Source: Anaerolineae bacterium
GTDB lineage: Bacteria; Chloroflexota; Anaerolineae; Anaerolineales; Villigracilaceae
Direction of reading: 5' to 3'
NCBI GenBank assembly: GCA_018648685.1
Contig: JABGQT010000071.1
Coordinates: 1-35,562, forward strand
DNA: 35,562 nt
Shown here: positions 1 through 6,960 of the stretch, piece by piece
How the letters are laid out: each line of letters starts with the position of its first letter
Numbering within the stretch: the first letter of the stretch is position 1
Notes under the pieces: model-generated
Database searches by the model: none
The model's input: only the letters and a program-made list of their open reading frames with translations
Told to the model about the DNA's origin: nothing
Translations under genes and position numbers: made by a program

Positions 1-186
1 AAGCTGTGCGACTTGAACCGTTTAAGGTGTGCGACATGGTGCGTTTTATGCAATCTACAGAAGAAACATCTAACCCAAACTCAACATCATCTTGTTCCAG
101 CATTACAGATACCAGAACTTGCGAAGCTAACTCTGCATGCTCTTGGGATAGCAGAGCAAATGCTTGCCAGACCAAATAGCATCTAA
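1..186 (+). CDS. Possible C-terminal end of an unidentified protein (partial)
   Basis: The first forward frame is open from the window edge to a TAA at 184-186, about 61 codons, and ends just before a symmetrical terminator. The last 30 residues (ending AEQMLARPNSI) look protein-like. The first part holds four closely spaced cysteines. A second forward frame and one reverse frame are also open over most of this stretch, so the coding strand is not certain. The forward reading is preferred because it stops right at the terminator and would converge with feoB. I do not recognise the family. Confidence 0.25.
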   Translation, partial: KLCDLNRLRCATWCVLCNLQKKHLTQTQHHLVPALQIPELAKLTLHALGIAEQMLARPNSI

Positions 187-227
187 AAAAAAGCAGGGTT
201 TCCACGACGTGGAAACCCTGCTTTTTT
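187..227. terminator. Bidirectional Rho-independent terminator
   Basis: A perfect 13-bp stem (193-205 pairs with 209-221) encloses a 3-nt loop. It is flanked by an A-run on the left and a T-run on the right, so it can act in both directions. It lies 21 bp beyond the feoB stop codon and directly after the forward frame ending at 186. Confidence 0.9.
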
Positions 228-248
228 GATTTAAGAGATTGCGTTGCT

Positions 249-1961
249 CTAGAAAAATATCATTGCTACACCCCGAGAGAGTAAAGCCGTGATCATCGCG
301 ATCACAACGGTAAGCCCAGTGATGGCAAACATATCTTTTGTGCCAAGCTCACGACGCAATGCGCCAAGCGTGGCAAGGCAGGGGATGTAAAACATCACAA
401 AAACCGTAAAGGTGATCATCTGTACGGAGGTAAAAACCGTATCGAAATTCATTGAGCCAAGTGCCTGTCCGAGCATGACGAGGGAAAGCTCTTTGCGGAA
501 AATGCCAAAAATCAGAGGAACGCCTGTAGCGGCTGGCAAGCCCAATGTCCAGGTAATGGGACGGAAAAGGATGTTGAAGAAATCTGCTGCGTGGAAATAA
601 TTCGCCAAAGCAAGAATTGCACTCCCCGCGATCAAAAGCGGCCAGGCTTCGACCAAAAATTCCTTGATCCGAAACCATGCTTTTTGTGTGACAGTACGCA
701 GCGTGGGAATCCGATAAGGGGGGATTTCGAGTATTAGCCCGGGCGTATCCTCAGGGATCATTGCGGTCAAAATCCGCCCTACTAATGCGATGGTAAAGAT
801 ATTTAAAAGATAAAGTATCAATGCCATCAGTGGACCCAAATAAAAAGCAACCAAGCCAAAAACAACAGAAAGAATTGCGGCACAAGGAACGAGGGTGGCT
901 AATGCCGCTGCAACAAATCGCTCCTTGGGATCATCGAGCGTTCGAGTTGACATCACTGCAGGAACATTGCAGCCGTATCCCAAAATAAAAGGAACAATAG
1001 CCTTGCCGTGCAAACCGATACGATGCATGAGGGCATCCATTAGAAAGGCAACGCGAGACATATAGCCGATATCTTCAAGCAAGCCTAAACCCAAAAGGAA
1101 TGGCACAAGATAAGGTAAAACAATACCAAGGCCGGCAATAACGCCCTGTAATGCCCCAATGATGATCTCTGTAAAGAGCTTGCCCTCGCCAAGATAAGCT
1201 GCCGCTTGGGTCGTGATCGTTTCAAGATAAGCAAGCAGTGGCTTTTCAATAAGCACACCCGCCCCGTAAACGACTTGAAAAAAGGCGTAGAGAATTAAGA
1301 TAAGACCAACATAGCCCCAAAAGGGATGAAGCAGAAAATCATCCAATCTATCGCGTTTACTAACCCGCCGTTCACCACGTTTCACAAACTTGCGCTCTAA
1401 ATCACTCGCTAAACGATGACGCGCCATGCGCTCATTTTCTTCTATTTCAAGATAATTGCTTGTATCTATGCTTTCTTTCTTCCCCATTCGCAAAGCTGTT
1501 AAAAAAAGAGGTTTTACACCACGCCCACGGCTGGCAACGAGCGGCATCACAGGCACACCTAATTTCGCTTGCAGTGCAGGGCCATCGAGCCTTAATCCAA
1601 TACGGGAGGCTTCATCCATCATATTCATCGCTACGATCACAGGGGCTTTCATGGCGAGCAACTCTAAAGTTAACTCAAGCCCTTGCGCGACATGCGAAGC
1701 ATCCAAAACATTAATGATTAGATCCACATCTTCAGAAAGCAAATAACGGCTGGCTTCACGTTCAGCAGGGTTTGTTCCTGCAAGCGTATAAGTGCCCGGT
1801 AAATCGACAACTTCTATGGTCTCTCCGCCAACTCGCACGCTGCTTTCAGTAAATGTAACTGTTGTGCCTGTAAAATTCCCTGTTTCTGCCTTATACCCCG
1901 CAACCTGATTAAAAAGCGTACTTTTGCCACAATTTGGCTGTCCAATTAATGCTATTCGCAT
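249..1961 (-). CDS. feoB: Ferrous iron transport protein B (FeoB), short form
   Basis: This is an inner-membrane Fe(II) transporter with an N-terminal GTPase domain. The G motifs are clear: GQPNCGKS at residues 7-14, TT at 33-34, DLPG at 53-56, NMMD at 113-116 and a G5-like SRG near 144. A helical spacer follows, then the polytopic core from about residue 213. That core has the gate motif GYGCNVPAVM and the conserved C-terminal FIPC motif. At 570 residues it is shorter than the roughly 700-770 of enterobacterial FeoB and ends right after the last membrane helix, but all core motifs are present and it appears complete. Its ATG overlaps the end of feoA by 10 bp, so the two are translationally coupled. 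Confidence 0.96.
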   Translation of the reverse strand: MRIALIGQPNCGKSTLFNQVAGYKAETGNFTGTTVTFTESSVRVGGETIEVVDLPGTYTLAGTNPAEREASRYLLSEDVDLIINVLDASHVAQGLELTLELLAMKAPVIVAMNMMDEASRIGLRLDGPALQAKLGVPVMPLVASRGRGVKPLFLTALRMGKKESIDTSNYLEIEENERMARHRLASDLERKFVKRGERRVSKRDRLDDFLLHPFWGYVGLILILYAFFQVVYGAGVLIEKPLLAYLETITTQAAAYLGEGKLFTEIIIGALQGVIAGLGIVLPYLVPFLLGLGLLEDIGYMSRVAFLMDALMHRIGLHGKAIVPFILGYGCNVPAVMSTRTLDDPKERFVAAALATLVPCAAILSVVFGLVAFYLGPLMALILYLLNIFTIALVGRILTAMIPEDTPGLILEIPPYRIPTLRTVTQKAWFRIKEFLVEAWPLLIAGSAILALANYFHAADFFNILFRPITWTLGLPAATGVPLIFGIFRKELSLVMLGQALGSMNFDTVFTSVQMITFTVFVMFYIPCLATLGALRRELGTKDMFAITGLTVVIAMITALLSRGVAMIFF

Positions 1962-2185
1962 TCTTTATCCTCAACAAAGATCTTTTTCGCCACGCCACGC
2001 CCCAGCGCAATCTCGCGCCCATGCACATCGACCAAAAGCGGACCGCCCATAGGGGCTTCCCGCAAAACACGCACGCAATCACCAGGGTAAATCCCGTGTT
2101 GCGTCAATTTATCTTCTAAACCAGTTCCGCCATCTAAACGCAAGATGCGCACCAAATCCCCTTTTTTTACATCCAACAAAACCAT
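1952..2185 (-). CDS. feoA: Ferrous iron transport protein A (FeoA)
   Basis: This is a small cytosolic SH3-like protein (77 residues) that partners FeoB and is thought to modulate iron uptake. The sequence has the family pattern: a KKGD start, a central LTQHGIYPGD turn, and the closing segment GREIALGRGVAKKI. It is the first gene of the feoAB operon. A GAGGT ribosome-binding site stands 4-5 nt before the ATG, and a promoter with a likely activator site lies just upstream at 2214-2256. FeoB starts within its last codons. Confidence 0.93.
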   Translation of the reverse strand: MVLLDVKKGDLVRILRLDGGTGLEDKLTQHGIYPGDCVRVLREAPMGGPLLVDVHGREIALGRGVAKKIFVEDKECE

Positions 2186-2213
2186 TTTTACCTCGTCGTT
2201 TTATTTCAGACAG

Positions 2214-2256
2214 GTTATATCCTATATACACGCTGCCGCCAAGTGATAATTGTCAC
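2214..2256 (-). promoter_or_regulatory. feoAB promoter with adjacent CRP/FNR-type palindrome
   Basis: On the minus strand, TTGGCG (2242-2237) and TATAAC (2219-2214) are separated by exactly 17 bp, a good sigma-70 promoter 28 bp before feoA. The 14-bp imperfect palindrome at 2243-2256 reads GTGA-N6-TCAC, which matches the half-sites of CRP/FNR-family regulators. It abuts the -35 element with its centre near -42.5, the usual place of a class II activator site. The promoter is seen in the sequence; the regulator is inferred. Confidence 0.6.
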
Positions 2257-2306
2257 CCATAGGGTAAAATTAGCCCTGCAAGTATAAAGGAAAATCGAGG
2301 AAAAAG

Positions 2307-3038
2307 ATGAAAATCCCCAAAGAATTAATTAAATATCTACAAAAATCTACACATATTGCTATATTAACAGGTGCGGGGATTTCTGCGGAATCCGGATTAA
2401 ATACCTTCAGAGAAGCCCAAACAGGATTCTGGTCTCAATACCGCCCTGAAGATTTGGCAACTCCGCAAGCCTTCGCTCGTGACCCCAAACTTGTCTGGGA
2501 CTGGTACGCGATGCGGCGAAATAAAGTTGCTGAGGCGTCCTCCAATTCCGGGCATTTTGCCCTTGTGGATATGGAAAGCCGCACCCCAAACTTTACCCTC
2601 ATCACCCAAAACGTGGATGGCTACCATGTCCAGGCGGGCAGCAAAAATGTGCTGGAATTACACGGCAATATCCAGAAAGTGCGCTGTTTCGATGGATGTG
2701 GTATTGTAGATGATTGGGAGGACAACAGCGAAGTCCCCCATTGTCCAAAATGTAATGCCTACCTCCGCCCCGATGTGGTCTGGTTCGGTGAATCCTTGCC
2801 GCTGGATGCGCTCAATGCTGCCCACAAAGCTACGCTCGAATGTCAGGCATTCTTCTCCGTGGGCACATCGGGATTGGTACAGCCCGCTGCATCGCTGGCG
2901 CATACTGCCCGCCAAAAAGGGGCTATTGTAATAGAGATCAATCTTGATCCCACCCCACTCACCCCGCATGTAGATTTTGCCCTGCACGGGAAGTCTGGAG
3001 AGATTTTGCCAGCATTGGTGAAGGAAACTTGGGGGTAA
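2307..3038 (+). CDS. cobB: NAD-dependent protein deacylase, sirtuin (CobB-like)
   Basis: This protein removes acyl groups from protein lysines using NAD+. The motifs are GAGISAESG (residues 22-30), TQNVDGYH (100-107) with the NAD-binding Gln/Asn/Asp, and catalytic H119 in LELHG. The structural zinc cysteines are C127, C131, C146 and C149, and VVWFGE follows. Tyr67 and Arg70 in WDWYAMR match the Tyr/Arg pair that class III sirtuins (CobB, SIRT5) use to bind succinyl or malonyl groups. The length of 243 residues is normal. It is transcribed divergently from feoAB. The ATG is preceded by GAGGAAAAAG. Nothing links its function directly to iron uptake. Confidence 0.95.
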   Translation: MKIPKELIKYLQKSTHIAILTGAGISAESGLNTFREAQTGFWSQYRPEDLATPQAFARDPKLVWDWYAMRRNKVAEASSNSGHFALVDMESRTPNFTLITQNVDGYHVQAGSKNVLELHGNIQKVRCFDGCGIVDDWEDNSEVPHCPKCNAYLRPDVVWFGESLPLDALNAAHKATLECQAFFSVGTSGLVQPAASLAHTARQKGAIVIEINLDPTPLTPHVDFALHGKSGEILPALVKETWG

Positions 3039-3151
3039 TATTTTTTTGTGAATAATCCCTCCATCATGAACAACATTTTCTCTCTGACAAGCATAGCTCT
3101 GCATAACCGACGGTCCCGCCAGACAGTAGTGTTTTAAGATTTTCCTTTGTC

Positions 3152-3181
3152 AAAAACGCTCCTGTTGTGGGAGCGTTTTTT
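3152..3181 (+). terminator. Rho-independent terminator after the sirtuin gene
   Basis: An 11-bp stem (3152-3162 pairs with 3170-3180) with a 7-nt loop has a T-rich right edge. It lies about 110 bp after the sirtuin stop and only about 10 nt before the tRNA gene. That leaves no room for a separate tRNA promoter between them. Confidence 0.75.
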
Positions 3182-3190
3182 GTTTTCCAT

Positions 3191-3263
3191 GGACCAGTAG
3201 CTCAATGGTTAGAGCAGCGTCCTTTTAAGGCGCAGGTTGTCGGTTCGACTCCGATCTGCTCTA
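3191..3263 (+). tRNA. tRNA-Lys (anticodon UUU)
   Basis: This is a 73-nt cloverleaf. The D-arm is GCTC/GAGC with GG in the loop. The anticodon stem is GCGTC/GGCGC with loop CTTTTAA, and the anticodon TTT reads AAA and AAG. The T-arm is GTCGG/CCGAT with loop TTCGACT. The acceptor stem GGACCAG/CTGCTCT has a G-U first pair and a C4:C69 mismatch. The CCA end is not encoded. All conserved positions I checked are present, so the tRNA is probably functional despite the mismatch. Confidence 0.92.
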
Positions 3264-3340
3264 CTAAAAGTGCCCGATTAAACGCTCTTCTGCTTAATTT
3301 AAGTGAATGAAGCAGCCAATTACATTGCAAAGAAAACAAC

Positions 3341-4573
3341 CTACATTTTTTGCTGACTTAACTTCAAAACAGTCTTCAACAACACATTCGCTCCTGCTTC
3401 CAATTCGTCTGCTGATGTATATTCAGCCGGATTATGGCTAACACCACCCTTGCTAGGGACAAAGATCATCCCTGTAGGACAGTAACTAGCCATAGTAAGT
3501 GCATCGTGAACTGCGCCGGAGACCATTGTTTTATGAGAGTAACCCAGTTCATTCGTTGCTTCAATGATTGTTGAAATAATATCAGTATGACATGCCCTTG
3601 GCTCTACCCAAGCTAGGCGCTGCGTTTCAATCTGAACATTATCCTGGATGGTGCATTTTTCAAGGAAGTCTAGTAAGCGCTGTTCAGCTTCTTCGAGTGT
3701 GGTTTTGTCGGGGTTGCGCAAATCTATGCTCAATGTGGCTTTTTCAGGGATAACATTAATCGCGTTTGGATAGAAAGAGATGGCCCCACAGGTAGCACGC
3801 TGGTTTTCGCCAAGTGAATTAGCAATTTCTCGCAGATAGGTGATGATGCGAGCGGCAGTCAGCCCGGCATCCTGTCGCATGGATATGGGGGTTGTTCCAG
3901 CGTGGTTGGCTTCACCTTGAATTGTGATCTCGTACCAAGCTATCCCAGTGATTGCTTCTACAACACCGATAGAAACTTGCTCTCGATCAAGTACAGGCCC
4001 TTGCTCAATATGCAATTCCAAAAAAGCATGGGGACGGATGCTTCCAGAAGGAAATTCACCAGCAAAACCGATGCGTTTGAGCTCTTCACCGAAAATGGTG
4101 TGATCCGTCCCTACAGTCTTGTAAGCTTCTTCTGGTGATATATATCCACAAAAGGCACGGCTACCGAGCAAATCATTGTGGTATCGCACGCCTTCTTCAT
4201 TAGTAAAAGTAACGACAGCCACAGGACGCTCTGTCTGGATTTTGTACTCATTCAGGCTTTCTATCGCTTCCAAGCCTGCCATAACCCCTGCTGCACCATC
4301 AAAACGGCCACCGGTTGGGACAGTGTCTATATGCGATCCGATTACGATGGGGGCTATATCCTTTGCGCCAGGGCGAACACCGATGAGATTGCCCACTTGA
4401 TCTATGTGAGTTTGCAGATGTAAATCTTTCATCCACTGCATTACCTGGTCGCGGGCAGCTTTATCTTCATCAGTCAATGCTAGGCGGCAAACGCCACCAT
4501 CAGAGAAGGCGCCAATTCTTGCTAGTTCTGACAATCGTTTCATCAAACGGGATTTGTTAATCGTGAGCTGCAT
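3341..4573 (-). CDS. M20-family N-carbamoyl-amino acid / allantoate amidohydrolase
   Basis: This is a binuclear metallohydrolase of the allantoate amidohydrolase, N-carbamoyl-L-amino acid hydrolase and beta-ureidopropionase group. It releases CO2 and ammonia from a carbamoyl group. The metal-binding motifs are GSHIDTV (H81), GRFDGAAG (D92), TNEEG (E126/E127), LELHIEQGP (H188) and GVSHNPAEY (H380). R286 lies in the family's IDLRN segment. The start at 4573 is chosen because AGGGAG stands 9 nt upstream; an upstream in-frame extension adds 16 unlikely residues. The protein is 410 residues, normal for the family. It is divergent from the racemase/hydantoinase/decarboxylase operon, and the context suggests it acts on the ring-opened product of that hydantoinase. 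The exact substrate is not predictable. Confidence 0.88.
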   Translation of the reverse strand: MQLTINKSRLMKRLSELARIGAFSDGGVCRLALTDEDKAARDQVMQWMKDLHLQTHIDQVGNLIGVRPGAKDIAPIVIGSHIDTVPTGGRFDGAAGVMAGLEAIESLNEYKIQTERPVAVVTFTNEEGVRYHNDLLGSRAFCGYISPEEAYKTVGTDHTIFGEELKRIGFAGEFPSGSIRPHAFLELHIEQGPVLDREQVSIGVVEAITGIAWYEITIQGEANHAGTTPISMRQDAGLTAARIITYLREIANSLGENQRATCGAISFYPNAINVIPEKATLSIDLRNPDKTTLEEAEQRLLDFLEKCTIQDNVQIETQRLAWVEPRACHTDIISTIIEATNELGYSHKTMVSGAVHDALTMASYCPTGMIFVPSKGGVSHNPAEYTSADELEAGANVLLKTVLKLSQQKM

Positions 4574-4608
4574 AGCTAAATGCTCCCTAAAATAGCGCGA
4601 AAAGCTTC

Positions 4609-4737
4609 CTATGAAACACAATATCCAATCTCAGCTTCATGAATAGTATCTGGGGACAAGAACGGTTTCACCAAATTCATACGTACCAGATCAGAGGCGA
4701 ACTGGATGATATATTCATAATCAATTTTATATGTCAT
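4609..4737 (-). pseudogene. Truncated N-terminus of an M20 deacylase (ArgE/DapE-type remnant) or small leader ORF
   Basis: This is a 42-codon frame with a strong ribosome-binding site (AAGGGAG, 5 nt before the ATG). The translated peptide (FASDLVRMN, KPFLSP, EAEIGYCV) resembles the first 40 residues of acetylornithine deacetylase-type M20 enzymes, which typically begin with LVRINSVNPFLxP and GEAEIGRY. It ends in TAG, and the complete amidohydrolase starts 36 nt downstream. The likeliest reading is the remnant of an upstream M20 paralogue after a deletion. It may still serve as a translated leader for the downstream gene. The family match is from memory of conserved N-termini. Confidence 0.55.
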
Positions 4738-4887
4738 TTGTTCTCCCTTAGCATTTGGGGATTGTTCTTCGCTTTTTGTTAAGATTTTACTCTACAATCC
4801 TTGTCGGCTGCTACCATGGTTTATACTTACCCAAACATAATCAGCTTCATATAATCGGCACAGAATTCAACACTCGTGGGAACACAA
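4738..4887. promoter_or_regulatory. Divergent control region of the amidohydrolase and hydantoinase operons
   Basis: This 150-bp region between the two divergent transcription units must hold both promoters. A 7-bp inverted repeat, GGATTGT at 4759-4765 and ACAATCC at 4794-4800, is spaced 35 bp arm to arm (about 3.3 helical turns) and could be a paired operator. A TATAAT hexamer lies near 4852 in the plus direction, but no convincing -35 element is placed correctly. No regulator gene is adjacent. Confidence 0.35.
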
Positions 4888-5550
4888 ATGCCAAAAAAAA
4901 TAATCGGCGCATTGATAATCGGTCAAAGCCCCCGCCCAGACTTGGTTTTTCCTCTTCAGCATATGCTGCCTGATTGCGACATCTTACAAGCAGGAGCATT
5001 AGATAAGCTCACTTTGGAAGACTTGCCAGATACTTCAGAAGCTGCTTATCCGTTGGTAACTCGCATGCGCAACGACTTGCGAGTAGTAGTGGCTGAAGAT
5101 TATCTTGCGCCTAAGTTGCAAGAAGCCCTTACTCGATTGGAAAAGGAAGGGGTGGTCGCTACTATTCTATTATGTGCAGGCACCTTTGATCACCTCAGTG
5201 GGACCATGCCGCTTTACAAACCCTTCAAAATTGGGCTCGGCCTGTTAGCCAGCCTTCAGATGAAATCCATCGGCTTGATTGCCCCAGTTGCAGAACAGGA
5301 AAAACCCATTAAGCAGCGTTGGGAATCGCGGGGTTGGAAAACCGCAACATGGACAGCTGATCTGGGAAATCAGGATACGGTATTTCGTCAGCAACTCATC
5401 GAAAAAATCCAGGCAAAGAGATTGGATTGTATCGTGCTGGATTATGTTGGGCATCCAGTTGAACAAGTTGAAAAACTACAAAAACTCATCGATATCCCCG
5501 TCATTGATTTGGGTTATCTGACAATGATGACCTTGGCTAACACACTGTAA
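4888..5550 (+). CDS. AroM family / Asp-Glu-hydantoin racemase-like protein
   Basis: This 220-residue cytosolic protein resembles AroM, whose function is unknown but whose fold belongs with the Asp/Glu/hydantoin racemases. Visible features are GQSPRPD at residues 12-18, a cysteine in LLCAGTF (C96), and VLDYVGHP near the C-terminus. The second cysteine usual at that last place in AroM proteins is tyrosine here (Y186). The ATG at 4888 is preferred over an in-frame GTG at 4876, because the bases GGGA stand about 7 nt before it. It is the first gene of the operon, 30 bp before the hydantoinase. Racemisation of the hydantoin substrate is an attractive role but is inferred from context only. Confidence 0.75.
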   Translation: MPKKIIGALIIGQSPRPDLVFPLQHMLPDCDILQAGALDKLTLEDLPDTSEAAYPLVTRMRNDLRVVVAEDYLAPKLQEALTRLEKEGVVATILLCAGTFDHLSGTMPLYKPFKIGLGLLASLQMKSIGLIAPVAEQEKPIKQRWESRGWKTATWTADLGNQDTVFRQQLIEKIQAKRLDCIVLDYVGHPVEQVEKLQKLIDIPVIDLGYLTMMTLANTL

Positions 5551-5580
5551 GTTCCCCAAAATATACTGGAGAAAAACGAG

Positions 5581-6957
5581 ATGAAAACGACCATAATTAG
5601 AGGCGGTACGCTTGTTGTAGGACAAAGCATCCTTCAACAGGATTTACTTATAAAAGGCGAGAAGATCGCGGCAATTGGGGAGCTTTCTAAACTTAAACCG
5701 GATGAAATAATAGATGCCAGCGATCTTTTGGTTTTGCCTGGAGGTGTTGATACTCATGTTCATTTCAACGACGTATTCATGAACACTATCAGCGTGCATG
5801 ATTATTACAGCGGCACCCTGGCAGCGGCGCATGGAGGTACCACCACTGTAATAGATTTTTCCAACCAGGCGCCAGGTGCTACATTGATGAGTACCCTCGA
5901 AGCCAAATATGCTGAGGCCTCAGGAAATGCGTTGATCGACTGGGGGGTACATCCGGTCATCACTCAGCCGACGGATGCGACTTTGGCTGAGATTCCTAAA
6001 GTAGTTGCCGCAGGTGCGCCAACCATCAAGTGCTATATGATTTATCGAGAGGAAGGTCTGTTGATTGAAGAGCCAGACCTGCGTCGCATTTTGGCAGGTT
6101 TGCGTGATGCGGGCGGAATGCTACTCGTCCACGCAGAGGATAATGATATGGCAGAAGCTGGTATTGCGCGCCATATCGAGGAGGGTCTTACTGATACCAA
6201 GTACCACTCCACGAGCAAACCGGCGACAGTAGAAAATCGGGCCATAGAACGCGCTATTCAGATGGTGCGTGAAGTTGGCGGACGATTGTTTGTTGTCCAT
6301 TTATCTTCGGGCGAAGGGATAAAAATGGTTGGGGCTGCCCGTGGAGAGGGGCTGGATGTGCTGGCAGAAACCTGTACTCACTATCTGGTTCTGACTGATG
6401 AGATGCTTCAACGCGAGGACGGGTTCAAGTGGACCTGCTCTCCTCCCTTGAGAGACTTGGCCAATCAGAGGCAGTTGTGGCGCGGCGTTCAGGATGGTCG
6501 CCTCGTGCAGGTAACTTCCGATGATGCCGCTTACTCTTGGGAGGCAACCCAATACGGTAAAGATCGATTTGACCTGTGTCCCAACGGAATGCCCGGAGTT
6601 GAACCGAGATTCCATTTACTGTATTCGCAGGGGGTTGCTTATGGACAGATATCCCTGCCTCGTTTCGTAGATCTGGTTGCCACTAATCCAGCGCGTATTT
6701 TTGGGATGTACCCTCAAAAAGGAGTGCTCTTACCCGGCTCGGATGCTGACATCGTGCTGTTTGATCCAGAGGCTCAGTGGACAATGGGGCAGCAAAACTC
6801 CCACTCCTGCAATGACTGGCACGCTTATGAAGGTGTCGAGGTGACTGGCAAGATACGGAAAGTTTTTTCTCGCGGAGAGTTGATCATCAATGGAGAAGAT
6901 TGTCTGGCCCAAAAAGGACGCGGGCGCTATGTCCACAGAAAACTGAACCGGATGTGA
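5581..6957 (+). CDS. Dihydropyrimidinase / D-hydantoinase family amidohydrolase
   Basis: This cyclic-amide hydrolase opens hydantoin, dihydropyrimidine or allantoin-like rings to give N-carbamoyl acids. It is a TIM-barrel amidohydrolase with the binuclear metal site: HVH (H59, H61), carboxylated lysine K150 in IKCYMIY, H184 in LLVHAED, H240 in VVHLSS, and D314 in VTSDD. The stretch around CPNGMPGVEPR is typical of dihydropyrimidinases and argues against allantoinase. The length of 458 residues is normal. The residue after the metal Asp is another Asp where His is common, which may affect substrate choice. The stop is 3 bp before the decarboxylase start, so the genes are cotranscribed. Confidence 0.92.
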   Translation: MKTTIIRGGTLVVGQSILQQDLLIKGEKIAAIGELSKLKPDEIIDASDLLVLPGGVDTHVHFNDVFMNTISVHDYYSGTLAAAHGGTTTVIDFSNQAPGATLMSTLEAKYAEASGNALIDWGVHPVITQPTDATLAEIPKVVAAGAPTIKCYMIYREEGLLIEEPDLRRILAGLRDAGGMLLVHAEDNDMAEAGIARHIEEGLTDTKYHSTSKPATVENRAIERAIQMVREVGGRLFVVHLSSGEGIKMVGAARGEGLDVLAETCTHYLVLTDEMLQREDGFKWTCSPPLRDLANQRQLWRGVQDGRLVQVTSDDAAYSWEATQYGKDRFDLCPNGMPGVEPRFHLLYSQGVAYGQISLPRFVDLVATNPARIFGMYPQKGVLLPGSDADIVLFDPEAQWTMGQQNSHSCNDWHAYEGVEVTGKIRKVFSRGELIINGEDCLAQKGRGRYVHRKLNRM

Positions 6958-6960
6958 ATA

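Noticed and set aside
249-1961. FeoB as a truncated pseudogene because it is 570 residues long
   Set aside because: All G motifs, the gate motif and the C-terminal FIPC motif are present and the frame is intact, so it is a naturally short FeoB.
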